Positions 1 through 9,006 of a DNA stretch of 12,168 bases are shown piece by piece. How positions within the stretch are numbered: position 1 is the first letter of the stretch; each line of letters begins with the position of its first letter. The stretch is taken from contig JNEM01016446.1 of the NCBI GenBank assembly GCA_000697335.1, forward strand, positions 1 through 12,168, written 5' to 3'. The position numbers and the translations under genes are program-made. The notes beneath the pieces are model-generated. The model ran no database searches. It saw only the letters and a list, made by a program, of their open reading frames with translations, and was not told where the DNA came from. The DNA comes from Conidiobolus incongruus B7586. Taxonomy: Eukaryota; Entomophthoromycota; Entomophthoromycetes; Entomophthorales; Conidiobolaceae.

Positions 1-626
1 ATATCATTATAATCTATTGTAATAATTAACATTCACTTATTAACAAAATGCTTATTTAAAGGGATTTGTAAAGGGGGTTGATTTAGCTTAATCTAGCATC
101 TTGATTTGTGTTTTAATAAAGGATTATACATAGGGATCCAAGATTCATCAATTGTAATTATTCACTGTAAAAGTCTAGGCTTCTGGTAATATTTCAATAA
201 GTTTTGTTTAGCAATAGCTACTCTAGCTTTTTTTTAAGCTTTAGTTAAATTATAAGGTACCTATTTTACATTCTTATTTATTAATTTTAGTTTAAATTTT
301 AAAATATATAAAATACTTGTAAAACTAATATTAAAGTACTTAGATAATTCTCTAGCTGAAATAAAAAGGTGCTTTTTAATATATTTTTTCACTCTATTTA
401 CAATTGAAAGAGTGACAGTTGAAGTTAGTTTTCCAGATTTTAGCAGGTTTTGAATAGTTTCTCTCTTAGCCTTAAGGTAATTTACCTAGTAATAAATTGT
501 TGATTTAGATAATGCTTTATTACCAAAAACTGCTTGTAAATTTTAAATAATTTTAGAGGGTTTATGGTTAAGTTTTACAGATACCAAAATAAAAGACTTT
601 TGATAATCACTATTTGGTTTAAACAT
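1..626 (-). pseudogene. mariner transposase, N-terminal two-thirds, stop-riddled
   Basis: Read from the ATG at 626 in one frame, about 208 codons to the window edge (complete mariner transposases are near 340). An N-terminal helix-turn-helix shows the mariner pattern FGNKALSKSTIYY followed by a Trp site. A second DNA-binding region (SARELSKYFNIS) comes next, then a Trp site followed by VPYNLTKA, matching the family's WVPHELT linker. The first catalytic aspartate is in TIDESW (D at 147-149), and MLIITIDYN matches the strand after it. The other two catalytic Asp residues lie beyond the window. Seven in-frame stops occur, all TAA, TAG or TGA where the family expects Gln or Trp, and no frameshift is seen. 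That uniform damage points to C-to-T decay of a once intact gene, not random drift. Family assignment is firm; the subfamily is not determined. Confidence 0.85.
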
Positions 627-679
627 GATTAAATTAAACAACCAATTTTAAAAAGTTAATTTTTTAATCAAAAAAACTA

Positions 680-680
<1 letters not shown>
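1..680 (-). mobile_element. Tc1/mariner DNA transposon, decayed, cut by window edge
   Basis: A class II cut-and-paste transposon of the mariner type lies on the minus strand. Its 5' end is near 680 and the rest runs off the left edge. The transposase start (626) lies about 55 nt inside the outer end, normal for mariner elements, and the terminal segment (about 640-680) is T-rich and abuts TA dinucleotides, the family's target site. The second terminal repeat is outside the window, so the repeat pair cannot be checked. The element is a nonfunctional relic: its transposase carries seven in-frame stops within the visible part. The position of the outer boundary is an inference from the TA flank and could be off by a few bases because it merges with an (AT)n tract. 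Confidence 0.8.

Positions 681-705
<25 letters not shown>
680..705. repeat. (AT)n microsatellite, about 13 units
   Basis: Uninterrupted AT dinucleotide tract directly abutting the outer end of the mariner relic. Either the transposon inserted into the tract or the TA target duplication seeded its expansion. Confidence 0.95.
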
Positions 706-711
<6 letters not shown>

Positions 712-3192
712 TATATAATTTCCTATTAACTTTGTATATATTTATTCATTTCAAACTAATAATATGTTTGAAAAATCAGAAATTAAAAAATTTCCCATTA
801 TTTCAAATTCAAGGTAATAATATTAAAAGTGGTTATTAATTTTATATTATTTATTATTACTTATATATTATTTATTCATTTATTTATTTATTTAATTTTA
901 ATTTCAATATTATTATATTAAATTTTTGCACTAATAATAGTAATATTAATTCATATTCAATATAATTATTTCTTTATTACTTATATATCTATATTAAATA
1001 ATTAACTGAAAAATCTATACTTTGATATTATCAGGATAATATTAAAATAAATAACATTATTTAAAACTAATGAATACAATAATTATTTAAATTTTTTAAT
1101 ATAATCAATTTATTATAAATAGTAATTATAATAGTGTATTCATGATATTCATGGATAATAAAATATAATAATAATTATTCTTATTTGATATTTTCTTTAA
1201 TTTTTGAAAATTAGAGTAATAAATAAAAATTAAACAATTAGATGATAATGGTCTTAAATAAAATATTATATCCGCTATATAAATAATATAATTTATAATT
1301 ATATCTATTCTGATAATATATAATTTTTTAATTAAATTTATATTGAAATTAAATTCATCTGCTGAAATATTAATATAATGAATCATAATATTTTCTCACC
1401 AATTATTCAGGTTTGTTTAATAAATTAAATCCTTATATCTTTTAATTGGTTAAAGACTTATATATATTTTATCCTAATGATTATTATATTTTTTATATCA
1501 TTTTTATAATTTTGATAACGATATCCATGATTCACTTTTAACCGACAAACACATATTATTTTTAAATTATACTAAATTATATTTTATCAAAAAAATAATA
1601 ATATAGATTTTATATAGAATTTTTGTGAATATCTTGTAATTATTAATTTTTGCCATTTAATTCACTGATTTCATCAGATTTAGGCTTGATACCTCATAAA
1701 AAACTTAATTGATATCTTTATTTATAATTTTATCTTTATAGTTATTATAATTAATTCTTAAAAAAAAATAAATTTGATTATTTTTATAAATTGGAGACGT
1801 TAGTCATAATTTTGAAAATAAGTTTATTTTAATCATTCTTTATATTTTAGTTTATGCAAAATATTATTTATTAATAATTATATATATAATAAATAATATT
1901 ATCAAACTTATTTTATTCTGGAACTTAATTAGTTATTTTAATATTTATTAAAAAATATTAATATTATAAAAAAATATAAATAATATATTTTAACTACTAT
2001 ATTATATTTGATAATATAGTTATTTAAAATTTTTAATATAATACTGCTATAATAAGAAATTTTAAAAAATAAATATAAATATAAATATTAAATGAAAAAG
2101 TATCATATCAACAGATAAATTTATTTATTTTATAAACCAAATTAGTAGTTTTTTGATTAAGAATATTTTATATAAAATAATATAGATTGATATTATTGGT
2201 AATTCTTTAACCTATTAATATATCTGTATATATAGATTTAAATTCACTTTTGTATTTTAAATATAAAGTTAAAAGTATAATTAATTTATTAAAAATTAAA
2301 TAATAAAACCTCAAATTCAGTCAATATGATCTATATTAAAGTCTAACTTTTTGATATAACGATATTATATAAAAATAATACTATATATAGTTATTAAAAT
2401 GAATAAAATAATAGTTTATCTAATTTTTTTGTTTAATAATATTGGTTAGTATATAAAGCTTTAAGGCAAATTTTACCATTTTAGTTTTTATTAAAAATGA
2501 GTAATTCAATATTAAAGCCACTTCCATAATGTACCTAAATATTGTCACCACTGTTGAGTCACCTATATATTGCAAAGCCTCCTAAATTATCCATCATTCT
2601 TATTTTAGTTTTGATGATTTTTAATCTTTTGGAAAATTATTCATAATCTATAAATCACCATGGATATATAATCTTTACCAAGTTTATTATAATAAAGTAT
2701 TATTTTCTATCATAAATTAACCTATTACTCAAATTTTTAAGTTATTACTTATTAATTATTGATTAAGTCAAGAATCAAGATAATACTGAATTTTTATAAT
2801 CTTTGGTTAACAACATTTTATATACTTATGATTTAATAACAATTTAGTTTATAAATTATAAAATTCCTGTCTTTTGGTATATTTAACAGCTATAACATCC
2901 AATCTATTATTAAATTCTTGAATTTACATTTAAACTCATTTTAGCATTAGTTTTTATTAAAATAGCTAATGTAAAAGTAAATTAAGAAGGAATATATTTA
3001 ATAAATAAATTATTTATATAAAATTCTAATATGATATTAATAATATTAATTTCTATTTTTTGATAATCGATATTATATTAAGATATATGGTTTACCTATT
3101 GCCATTTTTTAAGCAAGATATTATAATAAAAATACTAATCATAATATAAATTTAAATAATATGATTTTTTTATTTATTTGATAAAAGAATAA

Positions 3193-3223
<31 letters not shown>

Positions 3224-3880
3224 TCTTATTCTCAATCAATTTTAAATTAATCTTAAGTAAAGTTTTACTCTAATAAATTATGTGATATGGAAATTATATT
3301 GTTTTTTATTTTGATATATGTATGTGATCTTTGAAATATTTAATTTTATTAATATTATTTTGATTATAAATTAATATTGCTCAAGTGAGAAGTTTTTTAT
3401 ATTATATTTTCGTGCTTTAATATAACTAAACCATTGTTCAATATTATTTATTTAAAGTTCTTTGCTACTAGTTATTACTATTTGATTTTTATTACTAATA
3501 TAGAATATTTTACATATCCTGATATATTGATAAATATTTTTTATTTAATTCCGGCTTAAGTTGAAATTTTATCATTCTCGGTCATATTAATTTTTATTAA
3601 AATTGCCATAACAGGCGATATTTTATATAGCAAATATGATGAATTATTTAATCATTTATAATTATTTAAAATAGTACTCAAATAATGGTTAAACAATTTT
3701 GAATCATAATGTATGACACTAATATAAGAATTTATTTTTTGAATCACTGAATTTCATCATGAGTATATTAATTAAACCTATATATCAAGGTCAGAATGAT
3801 TGAAAAATACTATTTTAATATTAAATAATTTTATCAATTTAAGAACTTAATAAATATTTAATAAATTTTGTGGTGATTTT
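706..3880. other. AT-rich desert with no supportable gene
   Basis: About 3.2 kb of very AT-rich sequence, poor in CpG, with stops dense in all frames. One 86-codon open stretch on the minus strand (1126-1386) is rich in Ile, Tyr and Asn and could be chance or a scrap of a leucine-rich-repeat protein. I do not call it. Three similar short segments (near 2470-2498, 2941-2970 and 3581-3607) share a core TTTTTATTAAAA and resemble, on the minus strand, the codons for residues 213-219 of the intact F-box gene. They are described as a finding. The stretch is best read as heavily mutated repeat or gene-copy remains, which is an inference from composition. Confidence 0.6.
3193..3218. repeat. (AT)13 microsatellite
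   Basis: Perfect 26-bp AT dinucleotide tract, the same length class as the tracts at 680 and 7911. No transposon end is visible beside this one. Confidence 0.95.
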
Positions 3881-3910
3881 AACGTTTTTGAATTATTTAA
3901 TTAAAACGTT
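3881..3910. other. inverted repeat downstream of the F-box gene
   Basis: Perfect 8-bp arms AACGTTTT (3881-3888) and AAAACGTT (3903-3910) separated by 14 AT-rich bases. It lies about 60 nt past the stop of the F-box gene, so it may fall in or just beyond the 3' UTR. A role in transcript ending is only a possibility. Confidence 0.5.
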
Positions 3911-3928
3911 ATAATAAATGGTTAAACT

Positions 3929-3968
3929 TTTATTTTGAACACTGACAATATTATAATGGCAATTTATT
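3929..3968 (-). terminator. candidate poly(A) signals of the F-box gene
   Basis: On the minus strand two AATAAA hexamers follow the stop codon, at 3968-3963 (immediately after it) and 3934-3929 (about 37 nt after it). The second is better placed for 3' end formation. AATAAA is expected often by chance in such AT-rich DNA, so this is supported by position only. Confidence 0.4.
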
Positions 3969-3970
3969 CG

Positions 3971-5239
3971 TTATTTTTTAATCAATAAAAATTCTCTAGT
4001 CTCTTGGGGATTTTTTTGAATGACCCGCCAATTCTCAAGATTGTCAAAGTCATAGTACATCTTGTAGTATTCTAATTCGAACATATCACTAAACCTCACC
4101 TCTTCAAACTTGTCGGTGGGTACCAATTCGTCAACGTTGCTGTTTGCATTCCAGATGCCATTCAGATGGAATGTATGAATGTGACCTTTGTATGGAATCC
4201 AGTCAATTGTATCAAAGTCCCAGAAGTCATAGTTGGAGAATTCTAGCACTGGGAGATCTCGAATAGCGTTAAGGATTGGGATGAGCATGGTATCCGGCAT
4301 TTTGCAGTGGATATTAAGTTGCTTGATAGATCTATTTGTGACTAGATTTGTCAGGGTGAGGTCAATGTCATTTCCTGGATAGCTGATCTTCCAGTAATTT
4401 AACTTGGGTAGAGATAGAATGGAATTTACTATAGGTTGGTTTAATCGATGTAAAGGTATTGATAGTTTAAGTATTTGGGGATTTTTGTGAATAAATTGTT
4501 TGATTAGAGTTTGGTCAAACTCTGGAAAGATTAGAAACTCCACATTTGTTAATGATGGCATATAAGTGTTTATACTGGTAAGCATTTTAGTATTGAAAAT
4601 TGTCACTTTGGATAACTGTGTATAAGTTGAATCGATTAATTCAAGAGGTTCAAAATACATGGGGTCATTCGCATATTCTGTAACATGAATAGATTTTAGA
4701 GTGGTTGGGAATCTATAATCCATAACTAGTCTACGATATTCTGGATATTGGAATATCTTCCCATCAACTTGAATATGCTCCAAACATTTCAACTCTTTTA
4801 GAGTAGTATATAATGATAAAGATGTTATATCGTGATTAGGACTCTCAATAGTCAGTGTAGTAATATTAGTAAGCAACTTGAAGAAGTTTTTAGCAAACTG
4901 ATTATTATAACCGTCGTATAAGGTTAAGTCCTTGAAGTAGTGAGTTTTACCATTCAAGTCTTCTGAAATGAGTTCACAAAATATTTCCAACTGCTTTTTT
5001 CTACTCTTTTTTATATTGCAGGTTCCTGGTAATATTTTGTCATTTTTAAATAACTCTATCTTGTGAAATACTAAAGGTTCTAACTGTTTTCGGTAATATC
5101 TACATACTTGACTTAACTGTATTACATCATTAGAATTTAGATACTGGCCAACGGTTATTAAATTAGGTAAATCTTTCCAAGTGAATTCAGTGACATTATC
5201 CGTTTTAATATCTATGTTAGTATTATTTTCTTTAGGCAT
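3971..5239 (-). CDS. F-box / leucine-rich-repeat-like protein, 422 aa
   Basis: The only intact sizeable gene here: one uninterrupted exon from ATG at 5239 to TAA at 3971-3973. Residues about 19-62 form an F-box-like helix bundle (TWKDLPNLITVGQYL, then LSQVCRYYRKQLEPLVFHKI), the segment that in known F-box proteins binds Skp1 in SCF ubiquitin ligases. From about residue 100 to 360 come irregular leucine-rich-repeat-like strands, such as NITTLTIES, LSKVTIF, QILKLSIPL, LPKLNYWKIS and IKQLNI, spaced roughly as in ribonuclease-inhibitor-like folds and likely to bind a substrate. The tail (about 378-404) is acidic and aromatic, with FSD at 383-385. There is no signal peptide or membrane segment. 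The gene is richer in GC than its flanks (about 35-40% by eye) and uses the standard code. Substrate, partner and precise orthology are unknown. The F-box call is by pattern, not by search. Confidence 0.85.
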   Translation of the reverse strand: MPKENNTNIDIKTDNVTEFTWKDLPNLITVGQYLNSNDVIQLSQVCRYYRKQLEPLVFHKIELFKNDKILPGTCNIKKSRKKQLEIFCELISEDLNGKTHYFKDLTLYDGYNNQFAKNFFKLLTNITTLTIESPNHDITSLSLYTTLKELKCLEHIQVDGKIFQYPEYRRLVMDYRFPTTLKSIHVTEYANDPMYFEPLELIDSTYTQLSKVTIFNTKMLTSINTYMPSLTNVEFLIFPEFDQTLIKQFIHKNPQILKLSIPLHRLNQPIVNSILSLPKLNYWKISYPGNDIDLTLTNLVTNRSIKQLNIHCKMPDTMLIPILNAIRDLPVLEFSNYDFWDFDTIDWIPYKGHIHTFHLNGIWNANSNVDELVPTDKFEEVRFSDMFELEYYKMYYDFDNLENWRVIQKNPQETREFLLIKK

Positions 5240-5700
5240 TTCAAATCAAACTATACTTAAATTAATTATTATTAAATCTATTATTTAAAAAGTTAACATA
5301 ATCTATTACAAAGGGTTAAATTCGATACTCCCAATTTGATTTATATAATATTGGGTACGCAGTCATATTTTTACGTAATTAGGGATTCTAATCTAATTCA
5401 GTATCCTTTTATCAACCCAATTTAAATATCACTTTCCCAATATAGAGATTCACTTATTCATTGGTTGATTGGCTATTCAACAAAATCACCGCAATAACTC
5501 CTAAATCACTTTACCCGATATATATATAAAACCCGAACCTGGATGATTTTTACCACTATCAACCCGATTAACCCGATCTTTTTTCTCCCTATTATTTGAT
5601 ATAATCAATAAATCTTCCTTTCAGCCCACTTTATAGAAAAATATACCGGATCACTTACCTTATATTACTCTTATTTAAAACTGTGTACTTAAGTAATGCT
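5240..5700. promoter_or_regulatory. intergenic promoter region between divergent ORFs
   Basis: This stretch between the minus-strand F-box start and the plus-strand small ORF is richer in C and G than the deserts. It contains ATTGG at 5468-5472 (an inverted CCAAT box) and a short inverted repeat CCCAAT/ATTGGG around 5330-5356. There is also a pyrimidine-rich plus strand after the TATA-like box. A perfect minus-strand splice donor GTAAGT (5658-5653) might belong to a 5' UTR intron of the F-box gene, but no partner acceptor stands out. It may drive transcription both ways; direct evidence is lacking. Confidence 0.5.
5513..5576 (+). promoter_or_regulatory. four ACCCGA motifs clustered around a TATA-like box
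   Basis: ACCCGA occurs at 5513-5518, 5531-5536, 5562-5567 and 5571-5576. The first two flank a TATATATATAAAA box (5519-5531). I saw no other copy in the window on either strand. The density in an otherwise C-poor region suggests binding sites for a transcription factor or a core promoter motif. The factor is unknown. Confidence 0.5.
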
Positions 5701-5703
5701 AAT

Positions 5704-5874
5704 ATGATGAAATTTTTATCAATTTTAATGGAGAATTTTATGAAAATTAATCAAACTCGTTTAAATTCATCATTAAATTTGTTCGATTTTTTAATTTACT
5801 TATTTAGAAATATTATTATATTTGTGTTGAATTTGTTTAATTTTTTTAACAATTTTAGAAAGTGTAAACATTGA
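5704..5874 (+). CDS. small hydrophobic ORF, 56 aa, uncertain
   Basis: ATG at 5704 to TGA at 5872-5874. The product begins MMKFLSILMENFMK, then has a short polar stretch with Asn and Ser, then a hydrophobic run of about 20 residues (FDFLIYLFRNIIIFVLNLFN), ending in basic FRKCKH. This could be a single-pass membrane peptide or the surviving start of a longer dead gene. An open frame can be extended upstream to 5683, but only through a GTG, so the ATG is preferred. In its favour are the TATA-like box about 175 bp upstream and the open frame in AT-rich DNA where stops are frequent. Against it are its small size and a composition (Phe, Ile, Leu, Asn) that AT-rich chance frames also give. No family is recognised. 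Confidence 0.3.
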   Translation: MMKFLSILMENFMKINQTRLNSSLNLFDFLIYLFRNIIIFVLNLFNFFNNFRKCKH

Positions 5875-6105
5875 ATTACTTTATTGAGAATATGACTTAA
5901 TATTTGAATATAATTCGAATATTTGTTTTTTACAATTCAAAAAAAAATTGAATTCAATTTTATTCCCTAATTTGGTATAAAAAACTAAATGTTAATTAAA
6001 CTTCAAAACATAGTATTTTTGAAATCATTATTTCATTTTTAATCTTAACCAAATAAATTATATATATTTATATAACTTTAAAATAATATAGAGAGAAGAA
6101 TTACA

Positions 6106-7524
6106 CTAAATCCAGATGTTGTCGATTGAGTTAAAATAGAAATACGACTCTATATCAATAATATCGGAGAAATATAATTCATTTTCAAGAGTAAAATACA
6201 AGTTTTGATTTATTATAGTTTTATCAGTTTTACCAACTAAGTTTATAGTTGATCCGATATTTTTTAAAATAAATTAAACTGAAAATATATTATACTCTAA
6301 TTTACCAAAACCATAACTGCAAAACCTTAATCAATTATATTCCATATTATATTCTCTTAAATCTTTTGAATGACATTACCAGAAATTAATCTACAACTGA
6401 TTTGTATTCATACAAAAATATCCTTAGCTAGATAGAACATTTATTATTCTATGTAAATTGAGTAAAGTTGGGTTAATTAACTTATATCAATATTAACCAA
6501 TAATATTAATCGATAAACTCTGTATCAAAACCATTAATACTATATATAGTATTTGAGCTGATTCATTAATTATCAAAATTAATACAACAATTGGTTAAAA
6601 CTAAGAAACAAACTATCATTCGAATAATCATTTTCTCAAAGCATCAGGAGTAAAGATATGTATTTAAATTTCTATAATATTAATATAATATTATCTTTAA
6701 ATTAATCATGCTATAACTCATCTTTGAAAATATAATCCCATTCAAACTCTCTTATTATTTTGTAATAAAATATCTAATGAATTCAAAACAAAATAATTAT
6801 ACTTGATTAAATTAAAAATAGATAAAAAAAATTAATTCTTAAATAGATTTCAAATATAATGTGCTATCATAATTTTGATTATGAAGGTCAAATTAAACTT
6901 TTCTTAACAAATATATCACAGAAAATAAATTATGCTTTGTAAATTAATATATATATATAATGAGGGGCTTATATATGTAAAGCATGATATATTTTTGAGA
7001 TATTTTGAAATATAGATTACCATTTAGGATAAACTAATCATACCACCTCTTGAAAAACCTATTATCAAACATACTATATATTTATATATATCTTCATTAA
7101 ATTTAGAATATAATTCAATATAAAGTATATGATATTATTAATAATTATATCATAGTCAATATAATATTATCTTGATTTATTAGAATTTTCTTAATGCTGA
7201 TTTTAAAATTAATTAATAAAATCAATATTGATAACAGAATGAGCAAAATTTTGTCTGTTCGTTGTTTATCTTAATTGGACTAAATTAAAGATTTAATATA
7301 ATGAGTATAAAAAAATTGAATGATGAATAAAAATTTAGAGAAAGAGAATCATACTTAACTTTAACAGAGATCATATGAAAAGAAAAATTAATAACTCAAT
7401 CTTTATAAATATGGTCATTTGTTGTATATATTTAGTTCACTAATGTTACGATAAGATATTGGTTATATTTTAATTAAATAAATGAAAGATTTTATCATTA
7501 TTATTATCATATAATTAATGACAT
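6106..7524 (-). pseudogene. probable dead paralogue of the F-box/LRR gene
   Basis: The strongest part is the 3' end. From about 6270 to the TAG at 6108-6106 the minus strand has a stop-free run of more than 50 codons ending in an acidic, aromatic tail: ENELYFSDIIDIESYFYF, then DNIW. It aligns with the intact gene's EEVRFSDMFELEYY and DNLENW. Reading the same frame upstream to an ATG at 7524 gives 472 codons, close to the intact gene's 422. An N-terminal WQNL site and IYKDWVINFSFHMISV fall where the intact protein has WKDL and YYRKQLEPLVFHKIEL. About 40 in-frame stops break it, all explicable as Gln or Trp codons changed by C-to-T or G-to-A. That stop density is near what AT-rich random DNA gives, so the middle is not independent evidence. 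The tail is fairly convincing; the full extent is an inference. Confidence 0.45.
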
Positions 7525-7529
7525 AATAA

Positions 7530-7909
7530 GGCTAAAAAAGTTATTAATACATTAAGTACTAAATCATGAATTAAATTAAATAATCTCGCCATGAAATTAA
7601 AATAATATGTATATATATAGAATTTTATCATAATATTTGTGTAATATTTGAAATTAGACATAGACTCCAAAGTGGTATGAAAATACTAATCTTAATTACT
7701 TTAGTAATTTAATTATATTTCATAAAGTTTATTTATCAATAATATTCAAATATTATATTTTTTCCTTATTTATCAAAATATATTTTAAGGGTATTGAATT
7801 TCAATAAAGAAACCAATTAGTTATATATAATTTAACAAGAAATATAATAATTCATTGTAAAGATATAATGTCAGATAATAATAAATAACAACTAATAGGC
7901 TAAATAGAA

Positions 7910-7910
<1 letters not shown>
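7530..7910. other. AT-rich spacer, nothing recognised
   Basis: No open frame, repeat or RNA-like structure stands out. Composition matches the surrounding desert. Confidence 0.6.

Positions 7911-7936
<26 letters not shown>
7911..7936. repeat. (AT)13 microsatellite
   Basis: Perfect 26-bp tract ending at the left terminus of the MITE-like element, echoing the tract at the mariner end (680-705). Confidence 0.95.
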
Positions 7937-7937
<1 letters not shown>

Positions 7938-7940
<3 letters not shown>

Positions 7941-8259
7941 GGTTCTACCGATTGCTAGTAGAAAGTTAATAATAGATAAGGAAGCGGCTTGTTTATGGCC
8001 TGTTTTCTAGTTTAGGTTAGGGTGTTTTATTGGGTTTTGTTAAGGGTTTAGTGGGCTTCACAGAAGACCTGAGGTGATGATGATAATATATCTTTTATAG
8101 ACCAATTGTCGGCTGTAGGTAGTGTAAAAAAGTGTATTGAATTGCTAGAAGAATGTGACCTTGGAGTGGTGTGATAAGCCTTTTGGGGTTAAGACTCCAT
8201 AAGGTAATAGATCGCGACATGAAGTTGGTCAAGGGGATTGCAATTTTTTTTAACCACAA
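7938..8259. mobile_element. 322-bp MITE-like element with TA flanks
   Basis: Perfect terminal inverted repeats TTGTGGTT and AACCACAA bound the unit, and TA follows on both outer sides. Counting the flanks, the perfect match is 13 bp (7932-7944 with 8252-8264). The interior is about 40% GC against roughly 15-20% outside, with sharp edges at the repeats. No transposase or long ORF is present; the best open run is about 38 codons on the minus strand (from an ATG near 8219), with no recognisable product. Short size, TIRs and TA duplication fit a nonautonomous Tc1/mariner-type MITE. The TIR does not match the visible end of the mariner at 680, so that element is not its evident source. The GC contrast suggests a more recent arrival than the flanks. 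Confidence 0.65.
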
Positions 8260-8280
8260 TATATTAATATCATAAATTAT

Positions 8281-8430
8281 AGTTCCGCGGCAATTAAAAT
8301 ATTTTTTTCGGTATGATTTAGAACTTTGGCTTAAATTTTACTATTTTATCTTTATTGAAATAGCTAGCTTTCCAAAGTTGTTTATTTTTTGATTGGTGTC
8401 TTTAAGCTTAATAATTAATACATTTAATAG
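8281..8430 (-). pseudogene. possible fragment of an F-box/LRR paralogue
   Basis: The minus strand reads QLWKASYFNKDKIVKF (CAA codon starting at 8380), which lines up with QLSKVTIFNTKML at residues 208-220 of the intact gene: shared QL, K, FN and K at matching spacing. A few codons upstream also resemble the preceding strand. The fragment stops short of the MITE and has several stops in frame. The match is short and made by eye, so a chance resemblance is possible. Confidence 0.3.
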
Positions 8431-9006
8431 AAATATTCATCAATTAAATAAGGAATATAATATATTTTTTGAGAATATATATAATTAGAAATAAAATAAA
8501 TTTTATAGAAATCGGTTTCTATATAACATTTCCAATATAGTGTTATTAAAACTAAAACAGGCAAAGCTATTGTTAATATATATATATATATTCTTCAAAA
8601 TTGCTTAAAATATTTAATTAGATATAAAAAATTGTTTGAAATTATAATTGATTCTTTCAATTTTTCTATTCAATCAATATTATTCAGAACAAGGCTATTA
8701 TTTTGTTTGATTATATTAAAATACCTCTTCCAAAAATTAACTCTATACCTTTCGATCTTGGTATAAGAGATATATTTATGTTAATACAGCATTCTCTATA
8801 TTTTCGTTATAGAAATTGAAAAATTCCAACATATGGGATAGTATTATATAAATTATAAATTGGCCCAGCTTATATAAATTATAGACCCTAACTACTATTC
8901 ATATTTATTAAAAATCAATTTTTAACTATATATTAAATATTTAATAATAATGAAATGCAATAAAATTTAAAGGATCCTCTTACCATTATGTTAATTATAA
9001 TTATTT
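8431..9006. other. AT-rich spacer with a short (AT)8 tract
   Basis: Contains an AT dinucleotide run at 8576-8591. No gene, RNA or element is supported. Confidence 0.55.

Noticed and set aside
1-626. Alternative genetic code (TGA or TAG read as Trp) to explain the transposase stops
   Set aside because: Both TAG and TGA occur at Trp sites and TAA at Gln sites in the same frame, while the intact F-box gene uses TGG for Trp and ends normally. Mutation explains it better.
1126-1386. 86-codon minus-strand ORF
   Set aside because: Composition (Ile, Asn, Tyr, Leu) is what AT-rich chance frames give; no start context, motif or neighbour supports it. At most a scrap of an LRR protein.
5653-5658. Minus-strand GTAAGT splice donor for a 5' UTR intron of the F-box gene
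   Set aside because: Perfect hexamer, but no convincing branch point and acceptor pair was found before the start codon; mentioned only within the intergenic entry.
8012-8022. Telomere repeat array or interstitial telomere
   Set aside because: Only one and a half TTAGG(G) units; no tandem array.
7938-8259. tRNA or tRNA-derived SINE
   Set aside because: No A-box/B-box pair, cloverleaf or poly(A) tail; perfect terminal inverted repeats with TA flanks fit a MITE instead.
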